A stretch of DNA of 64,000 bases from Microglena sp. YARC. Its lineage: Eukaryota > Chlorophyta > Chlorophyceae > Chlamydomonadales > Chlamydomonadaceae. How positions within the stretch are numbered: position 1 is the stretch's first letter; every line of letters begins with the position of its first letter. Shown piece after piece: positions 28,401-38,600 of the stretch. The translations under genes and the position numbers were made by a program. The notes under the pieces are model-generated. The model was not told where the DNA came from, ran no database searches, and worked only from the letters and a program-made list of their open reading frames with translations. The stretch spans positions 37,184,517 through 37,248,516 of the forward strand of contig CM039466.1 of assembly GCA_022414725.1 (NCBI GenBank). The letters are read 5' to 3'.

Positions 28401-29943
28401 CGGCAGGGGAGGACTTCTTGATGGCTATTCGCCGTTTGGCAATGACTGCCATGTCATCCAGGACGTCTTTCTTGTATGGGATTCGCCATTTGTCGAGCTG
28501 AGTTGGGGGGTGGGGGGTAGGTGTGGGTGGGAAGGGGTAGGTGTGTGGGGGGGTGGGGGAGGGAGGGGGGGGGAGGGGAAAGGAGGTGAGGTGGTTTACC
28601 GTTTGGCAATGAGCGCCATGTCATGTAGGCGTCTTTCGTGTATGGGATTCCCCATTTGTCGAGCTGAGTTAGGGGCGGGGGAGAAGGGGGGAAAGGGAAG
28701 AGTGGGAAGGAGGAGGTTTTGTGTATGTGGGGGGGGTGGGTGGGGGGAGGAGAAGGGAGATGTTTTCGCCGCCTGGCAATGAGCGCCATATCATCTACGA
28801 CGTCTTTCGTGTATGGGATTCGCCATTTGTCAAGCTGAGTTGGGAGGGGGGGGGGGGGGGGGGGGAGGAGGGGTATAGGGTTTAGGGTTTACACCCAAAC
28901 CCACACACACCAACTCAGCCACTCACCCCAACAGTCACACCGCACTGTCCTTGCCACCTACCAGTGTATCGTGTATGTGCTTGAAGCTGGCGCCAGCCAC
29001 TGAGACGAGCCGACGGCTATCATAGGTTAGTGGGGCCATGTTCTCCACACCACCACCATCATCACCGCCAACACCACCAACTACTCTATTGCCCCCCCCC
29101 CCCCCCCCCCCCCTCCCATAACCACCTACCCACCCAGCCACCATACACCCACCCACCAACTCATCTACCAACTCACCCACCCACCAAACACCACAATCAC
29201 CGACTAATCTACCCCCCCCCCCCACACACACACACACACACAAACACACACCACACACACATCCACACAAACACACAAACCACTGTCATTTGCCACCTAC
29301 CAGTGTATCGTCTATGTGCTTGAAGCTGGGGCCAGCTACTGAGAGGAGCCGACGGCTATCATAGGTTAGTGGGGCCATGTTCTCCACACCACCACCATCG
29401 TCACCGCCACACACCACCAACACCACCAACTACTCTACCAATCCCCCCCCTCCCCCACCTCACCCGAAACCACCCACCCACCCACCAAACACACACACTC
29501 CAACTCATCACCAACTCACCCACCCACCACCACCACCACCACCACCACCACCGCCACCAACTAATCTATCCCCCCCCCCCCCCCTCCCCCACCCCACCCA
29601 CACCCACCAACTCACACACGCCCCCCAACAATCAAACCGCACTGTCCTTGCCACCTACCAGTGTATCGTCTATGTGCTTGAAGCTGGCGCCAGCCACTAA
29701 GACGAGCCGCCGGCTATCGAAGGTAGGTGGGGCCATGTTCTCCACACCACAACCATCATCATCACAGCTACCCACCACCACCATCATCGCCGCCACCCCA
29801 CCATCACCAACACCACCAACTAATTTACCAATCTCCCCCTCTCCCTCTCCCCAAAACCACCCACCCACCCACTAAACACCCACCCACCAACTCATCTACC
29901 AAATCACCCACCCACCACCACAACCACCGACTTATCTATCCCC

Positions 29944-29974
<31 letters not shown>

Positions 29975-32900
29975 CAACTCACCCACCCACCCCAACAGTC
30001 AAACCGCACTGTCCTTGCCACCTACCAGTGTATCGTCTATGTGCTTGAAGCTGGCGCCAGCCACTGAGATAAGCCGCCGGCTATCGAAGGTAAGTGGGGC
30101 CATGTTCTGGATCACTTTCAGGGCATCAAGAATGTCTTCTGCCGCTAGAAGGGCCGAGCTGTATGTTTCTAGCAATGAGAAGGACACCTGTGGTGGGTTG
30201 GGGTGGGGTGTGGGTATGGGTGTGGGTGTGTGTGGGGGGGGGGGTCATCATGCATGCCTGTATTTGTATGTGAGACCGTATGTGAGTGGGGTCGTGATGT
30301 TCTGGATCACTTGCAGGGTATCCAGAATGTCCTCTGCAGCTAGAAGGGCTGAGCTGTATGTCTCAAGCAATTAAAAGGACACCTGGGGCGGGTTGGGGTG
30401 TGTGGGGTGGGGTGGGGTGGGGTGGGGTGTGGGGGTGGGGGTGTGGGGGGTCATCATGCATGCCTGTATTTGTATGTGAGACTGTATGTGAGTGGGGTCA
30501 TGATGTTGTAGATCACTTGCAGGGTATCCAGAATGTCCTCTGCAGCTAGAAGGGCCGAGCTGTATGCCTCTAGCAATGAAAAGGACACCTGAGGTGGGGT
30601 GGGTGTGTGGGGTGGGGTGTGTGGGGTGTGTGTGTGTGTGTGTGTGGTGGTGTGTGTGTGGGGGGGGTGGGGTGTGGTGTGTGTGGTGTGGTGGTGTGTG
30701 TGTGTGGTGGGGTGGGTGGTGTGTGTGTGTGGTGGTGGGTGGTGTGTGTGTGGTGGTGGTGGTGTGTGGGGTGGGGTGTGTGTGTGGGGTGGGGTGGGTG
30801 GGGTGGGTGGGTGGGTGGTGGTGGTGGTGGTGTGGTGTGTGTGTGTGGGGGGGGGTCATCATACATTCCTGAATTTTTTATGTGAAACCATTTTGTGTAT
30901 GTGGGGGGTCATGATGTTCTGGATCACTTGCAGCGTATCCAAAACGACCTCTGCTTCTAGTTCATCAATGCTTTTTCTTTTTAGCCCTTCCTATCATGGT
31001 TGGGCAGGTCCCTTTGGCCTACCCCAGGGTTGGGCAAGCCTATTTGGCCTACCCCTGGACTGTAACATACATACATGTACTGGAGCTGATGGAAATCCTC
31101 CTCAAGCAGTATTTGGCGGAGCCCCCCTTCTGGGGGGCGGAAACCCCCAGGTTTACCCATTTGTCCGTCCGACCGACCATCCAACCATCCACATCTGTCT
31201 GACCGAGACAAAGCCTGACACGTCAGCCAACGTCCTCGTAACTAACTCGCTTCTGCTGCCACCTGTCGCTCCGTCGTGAACACCTCTCCGCCAATTTTTA
31301 ACGCCGCTTTTGTTTTGTATCACCTAACGATGAAATCCACTACCTTGTTCTCTTTCCATCCACCCATTGCTTTTCTTTTCGGCTACGAGCAGCAGCTTCT
31401 AGGCAGCTCCCCTGACAGGCTGTCCAGCCAAACCAAACACAAGCTAGTGCACCTTGAAGCTGACACAATCAGCTGTCCCGGCCTGCTGACACATTTGGGT
31501 GTCGCACAGTGGCTTGCTGAGGGAGCTGCCTAGAAGCTGCTGGTTATGGCCGAAAAGAAAAGCTATCCTTCCACCTCTATTCGCACGTGGAACAACACAA
31601 CACAGCTGCACGTACATAGCAGCGTGTCCCACACCCTGAGGCAGCTTATTCTCCGTTACCCCCACCCCCACCAGTATTCACCCTTCTCCAAGCATTGCTT
31701 GCCCTTGCTCCCACCACTATCCGCACCTGGAACAACACAGCACAGCTGTGCGTGTGGAACAGCATGTCGCACACCCTGAGGCAGCTTATTCTCCGTTACT
31801 CCCACCCCCACCAGTATTCACCCTTCTCCAAGCATTGTTTGACATTGCTCCCACCAGTATTCGCACCTGGAACAACACAGCACAGCTGTGTGTGTAGAAC
31901 AGCATGTCCCACACCCTGAGGCAGCTTATTCTCCCTCACCCCAACCATCAATCGCCCTGGCTCCCCCACCATTATTCACCCCCACCCCCACCAGTATTCA
32001 CCCTTCTCCAAGCATTGCTTGCCCTTGCTCCCACCACTATCCGCACCTGGAACAACACAGCACAGCTGTGCGTGTAGAACAGCATGTCCCACACCCTGAG
32101 GCAGGTCTCTAGGGGAAGGAAATTGACAAAGAGGCACAAAGGCCACTGTGAGAAGACACAAGAGATGATAACTACTTTCCGCCACAGCTTTAACCCTCCA
32201 TTCGCACCTGGAACAACACAGCACAGCTGCCCCAGTAAAACAGCATGTCCCACGCCCTGAAGCAGCGTATTCTCCCTTACCCCACTAACCACCATTGCTC
32301 CCACCACTATTCGCACCTGGAACAACACAGCACAGCTGCGCTTGTAGAACAGCTTGTCACACACCCTGAGGCAGCTTAGTCTCCCTCACCCCAACCATCA
32401 ATTGCTCAACCCACCCACCCACCCCCCCACACACAAACACACATTATTCACACACACATACCATTATTCACCCCCACCCTACCTATTATTCGCCCTTGCA
32501 CCAAGCCCTGTTTTGCCTTCCTTCCACCACCACTATTCGCACCTGGAACAACACTGCACAGCTGCGCTTGTAGAACAGCTTGTCCCATACCCTGAGGCAG
32601 GTCTCTAGGGGAAGGAAATTGACGAAGAGGCACAAGAACCACTGTGCAAAGACACAAGAGATGTCCGCACCCACGGCCTCCAGGTGGCGGTTGACTAGGG
32701 GGAACTCTTCCATCACAAGGTGCTTGAACACACGCTGGTCCACCTGAGTTTGGGTGGGTGAGTGGTGGTGGGTAGGTGGGTAGGTGAGTGGTGGGTGGGT
32801 GGGTGGTGGGTGGAGTGGGTAGGTTAACCAGGGGGAACTCTTCCATCACAAGGTGCTTGAACACACGCTGGTCCACCTTAGTTTGGGTGGTTGAGTGGTG

Positions 32901-33716
32901 GGTAGGTGGGTAGGTGAGTGGTGGGTAGGTGGAGTGGTGGGTGGGTCTTGGGTGGAGTGGGTAGGTTGACCAAGTGGAACTTTTCCATCACAAGGTGCTT
33001 GAACACACACTGGTCCACCTGAGTTTGGGTGGTTGACTGGTGGGTAGGTGGGTAGGTGAGTGGTGGGTAGGTGGAGTGGTGGGTGGAGTGGGTAGGTTAA
33101 CCAGGGGGAACTCTTCCATCACAAGGTGCTTGAACACACGCTGGTCCACCTGAGTTTGGGTGGGTGAGTGGTGGGTAGGTGGAGTGGTGGGTGGGTGGGT
33201 GGGTGGTAGGTGGAGTGGGTAGGTTGACCAAGGGGAACTCTTCCATCACAAGGTGCTTCAATACACGCTACTCGCTACCCTCCCTTACCACTCAACCCTC
33301 CCAATTGGCCATTCACACAACTCCCCCCACCCCACCCCCTACTCCCTCCCCTCCCCCCCCCTACTCGCTACCCTCCCTTACCACTCAACCACCCTCCACC
33401 TCCACCCTCCACACAACCCTCCAAATTGGCCATTCACACAACTCCCACCCACCCACCCACCCTACTCGCTACCCTCCCTTACCAATCAACCACCCCCACA
33501 TCTCCACCCCCAAACAACCCTCCCAATTGGCCATGCACACTACTCCCCCCCCCCTACTCGCTACCATCCCCTTACCAATCAACCACCCCACATCTCCATC
33601 CCCAAACAACCCTCCCAATTGGCCATTCACACAACACACCCTCCCCCACCCTACTCGCCCCCCACCCCACCCCACCCCACTCCACTCCACCCCACCCCAC
33701 CCACACACACACACCT

Positions 33717-33752
<36 letters not shown>

Positions 33753-35289
33753 TACCTGTGTAGACAGCATATCCAAAGCATAGTAACCTGCCAGAATATG
33801 CTCCACCACCACACACACCCCTACCCCCCCCCCCCCCCCCCCCCCCCAACATGTATGGGCCAAATTCAAATTAGGCACCTGTGCCCCCCCCTCCACCACC
33901 ACACACACCCCTACCTGTGTGGATAGCATATCTAAAGCATAGTAGCCCGCCAGGATATCCTCCACCACCGTAGACAGGCAGTAGAAAGAATCCTCCTCGT
34001 CCATAAACATCAGCAAGCATCCGGCTACAAAGTTCAATACCCCCCCCCACCCACACACCCTCCCTTCCCACCCAATCTCTGGCAGTAGCTCCACCTCCGG
34101 TTTTGTGGAACGCAGCCAGCACCCTCCGCATACACACACACCACATACACACCACACCACTACCCACACACACACACCTACACACATCCCCCCCCCCCCA
34201 ACACGCACACCTACACCCCGTACCTGAGTAGATAGCATATCCAAAGCATAGTAGCCCGCCAGGATATCCTCCACCACCGTAGACAGGCAGTAGAAAGAAT
34301 CCTCCTCGTCCATAAACATCAGCAAGCATCCAGCGACAAAGTTCAGTCCCTGGCAGTAGCCAACCTCCGGGTTGTGGAACGCATACGCAGCCAGCACCCT
34401 CCGCAATGCACTACGCCCACTCTGCTGCATCAGTGGGTGGCCTGGAAAGGTCCTGGGGAGGTCCTTCTCGATCTGCACCAGCCACACCCTGCCTGAGTTA
34501 GCCCACGCATGTGCGGCCTGCTGGGGTCCGCCTTCGCTGGGTGGATCACCTGCAGGGTGTTTGTAAACGCAATTCAGCGGACGATTTGGAATCGACAGTC
34601 GAAGGTCATATTTTGTACCTCACCCAAACACACACACACACAAACTGCACCAGCTACACACTGCTTGAGTTTGCCCACGCATGTGCAGCCTGCTGGGGTC
34701 CGCCTTCGCTGGGTGGATCACCTGCAGGGTGTTTGTAAACGCAATTCAGCGGACGATTTGGAATCAACAGTCATAGGTCGTATTTTGTACCTCACCCAAA
34801 CACACACACACACAAACTGCACCAGCTACACACTGCCTGAGTCTGCCCACGCATGTGCAGCCTGCTGGGGTCCGCCTTCGCTGGGTGGGTCACCTGCAGG
34901 GTGTATTTAAACGCAATTCAGCGGGTGGTTTGGAATGGGCAGACGTAGGTCATCCTTCATACCTCACACACACACTCCCACACACACACTCCCACACACA
35001 CTAGACCAGCCACACACTGCCTGACTTCGCCCACGCATCTGCTGCCTGCTGGGGTCTACCTTCGCTGGGTGGATCACCTGCAGGGTGTTAGTAAACGCAA
35101 TTCAGCGGATAAGTTGGAATCGACAGTTGTAGGTTGTACTTTGTACCACTCGCACACACACACACAACACACACACACACACAAACTGCACCAGCTAGAG
35201 GGGGGGGGGGGGGGGGGGTAGGGTACTGCCATGGCTGTATGCATGCGGTGGATTATCTACAGGGAGTTTCCGGAGGGAGGGAAGGATAG

Positions 35290-35332
<43 letters not shown>

Positions 35333-35553
35333 ACTACTGTGCTGGTGTGGGTGTGGGCGGGGCACTGCCATGGCTGTATGCATGCAGTGAATCACGTGCA
35401 GGTATTATAATATAATATGGTTACCAGGGTTTTTTTTGAAGGTGCTGCATTACCCCCAGAGCTCGTCAGGTGAATTTAAATACAAATAATGATTTATGCT
35501 TTAATTCAATATGATTAATTATGCTTTAATCATTATTATTCTTATTATTTTTC

Positions 35554-35613
<60 letters not shown>

Positions 35614-38600
35614 GGGTGATCAGTTTTTTCTTGAAGTTGCTGCATTGGGTAGCACAAGAGCTAAATTAAGTACCTTGGTATTTTTGGAGGTGCGTCATTA
35701 GAGCCTTTTGGGGGTGCAGCATTAGAGTCTTATGGGGGCGCTGCACTGCTGCATTACGGTGGCATGGCGCTTGTGGGCTCCAAACAGACTGCATGTAGCA
35801 CCCCAGAGGCTACTAGGAGTCAAAAAGCACCCCCAAAATACTAAGGTACCTAATTTAGCTCTTGCGCTACCCAATGCAACACCTTCAAGAAAACCCTGAT
35901 CATCTAATAATTAAACTATTTAAATAAAATAAAAATAATGATATTGAATTAAAGGATAAACAAGTATATTGAAGTAAAGCATAATTAATTGTATTGGTTT
36001 GAAGCATAATTAACTATATTGAATTAAAACATATCTCCATGGTTGCCTAAGTTAACAAACGCCCTAAGTTGGTACAAGATTGTGGTACAGAGCCGTACAG
36101 GCCCCAAAATGCTCGGAATCGAATTCTGTCTGGCCCACCTTTCGCGCAATTGTGTCAGCTACGCGCACATGTATTCCCGGTCCGCATTCGCATGCGGTCG
36201 CAAGCAGCCTTGTACGGAAGGCCGGAGGCAGTACATCAGATGTGCGATAAATTGTGGTACAAATCCAGATGGCGCCAGACACGAGGCCGCGCGAGCTATT
36301 CCGAATCATGTTACCGCGGGACGAAAGGCTTATCAAACCCCTACCACAAGGTTGGAGGCTGCACTTCAGCCTTGGCCTCGGGATTTACTGAGATAGCAGT
36401 ACAACTCGAAAATTTACCTGATTACCTCCCAATCCCACCTCCCAACTTGAGATTTCACACCTTTTCCCAAATCAAAAACTAACTTCAGATGTGGATGTTT
36501 GAAACAAAGTTGAAAACAAAGTTATTTTTTTAATTTATTTTGAAAATAAATTTGGATTTTGAAATTTCAAATTTCAAAAAAAAAAGTTAGTCTTCGTGCT
36601 ACGAAGCAAAGGTAAGACCCCGAATGAAACAATTCAGCTTGTGCAGCGTTGTACCACACTTAGGGCACCCACAATATGTAAAAATCAGTATTTGTTTTGT
36701 CCATATTCACCCGTTCTGCCCATGTACTGCCATCCAAAGCCTGATGTAACAATTTCTTATGGGGAAAGATATGCACAATAGGGCTACCTACTTTTATTTT
36801 ACGAAAACTTGTTTTTGATAGGGATAGGCTCCGTTCCACTTCCAAGTAAAATCCATACCGACTTAGGGAGCCCCATAGTGAAAAAAATCACATGTTTTGC
36901 TTTGCCTGCTTCCCACAACCTGAGAGAACCCAACTCTGAGTATATATATGTTGAACTGATGTGGTTGGGTAACTTATCAGCAAAAAAAGTTTTCTTCGGA
37001 CTTGAGGTTATAGGTGAGAAACATCCGTACCACTCAGGGTCGGACTTAGGCAACAATGGAGTTACATAGTTGTGTAAATATTTAAAGCATAAATAATTGT
37101 ATTTGTTTAAAGTCACCTGACGAGCTCCTCTCTCCCTGTCCACCGCCACCAGCGCTACTGCCCTCCTTCTGGGCCATACGGTCTTCGTACCGCCGCTCAG
37201 CTGCCGCACCCATGGCAGCAGAGACAGCTTCCACGTCAATATTCCCCGAGGCAGTACGCTTATCCCCCAGTCCTCCCGCCTCCCCCTCCATAGCTGCGGC
37301 TGTCAGGGCTGTCTGGACCGAAATTTCATCGGGAAGAAGCGCCCGCTCTAGGTCTCTCATATCCCCTAGGGCCTTGTCGACTAACAGTGTGTAGTAGCCC
37401 TCCTCCTTGCGGACTGATATGTCTAAGAAGGTTTTCCAGGCCTGCAGGGGGGGGGGGGGGGGGGGTAGGAATGGGTTACTTATTGGTGGTGGTGGTGGTG
37501 GAGCTGGGTTGGCATGATGTGGGTGGGGTGGGGTGGGGTGGGGTGGGGTGGGGTGGGGTGGGGTGGGGTGGGGCGAGGTGGGGTGGGGTGAGGTGGGGTG
37601 GGGCGGGGGATAGTGGTCGTGCTCCTGTTGTCTGACCCATGCCACCATCCTTCACTGCGTGCTCCCCCTACCCCCACCCCTGCCCCCGCCCTGCCCCACC
37701 CCCACCCCACCCCACCCACTTCCACCCTACCCACCCCCCTCCACCCCACCCTACCCACCCCACACCCCGCCCCACATCCCACCCCACCCACCCCACACCC
37801 CTCCACCCCACCCACCCACCTCACCTACCCCACAACTCCCGCCCCCATCCCGCCCACCTCCCGCCCCACACCCCCACCCGCCCTCACCCCACACCCATAA
37901 TTTGGATCGAGTATTGGTGTTCGTACTCCCCTTGTTTACTCCACCCGCAGACTAAGCGCATCTGAAGACCGATAGACCACATAATGAAAATAAAAGAACA
38001 CCAAACATTAGTTTCTCCTTGACATGAAATCTATACTGGTGGCACCCTCACATACATCACCCTGACACATGCCAACATTCATCACTCCAAGCTCCTTCCC
38101 CTTGCCCCATATTCCAAAACAGGTTTTGTGTAAGTACTCAAATGGTGTTTATACAACCCATGTTTCCTCCACCCATAGCGGTTAGTAGCCTTAAGGTTGA
38201 TGGATCAAACCTCCAACCTACCAAACTAACTTCCAAAGGAACACCACAAAACATCACCACACCTGACTTCCTGACATGGAATCCATGCTGGAAACGACCT
38301 CACAGCACCCTGACCCCTGATAAATATCCATCACAGCATACTCCCGCACCTTGCCCCTTATTTCAAAAGGCACGCCACCCGCAACTAGCTCGTCCAGTTT
38401 CTTGCTTTCCTCATGGGATGCCCCTGAACGTGCGATGGCCACAGCATCGTCTAGTAGGCCCTCGCTGACTAGGCTCTCGAGGCTAAGGGACTCAGGCTTG
38501 ACATTGGTCCCGAAGGTGGCTCTGTCGCTAGTCTGGCTCAGGTACTCGGCCCAATTTTGAATTCGGGCAGACTCTTCTTGCTCCCAAATAGGACTGTATT

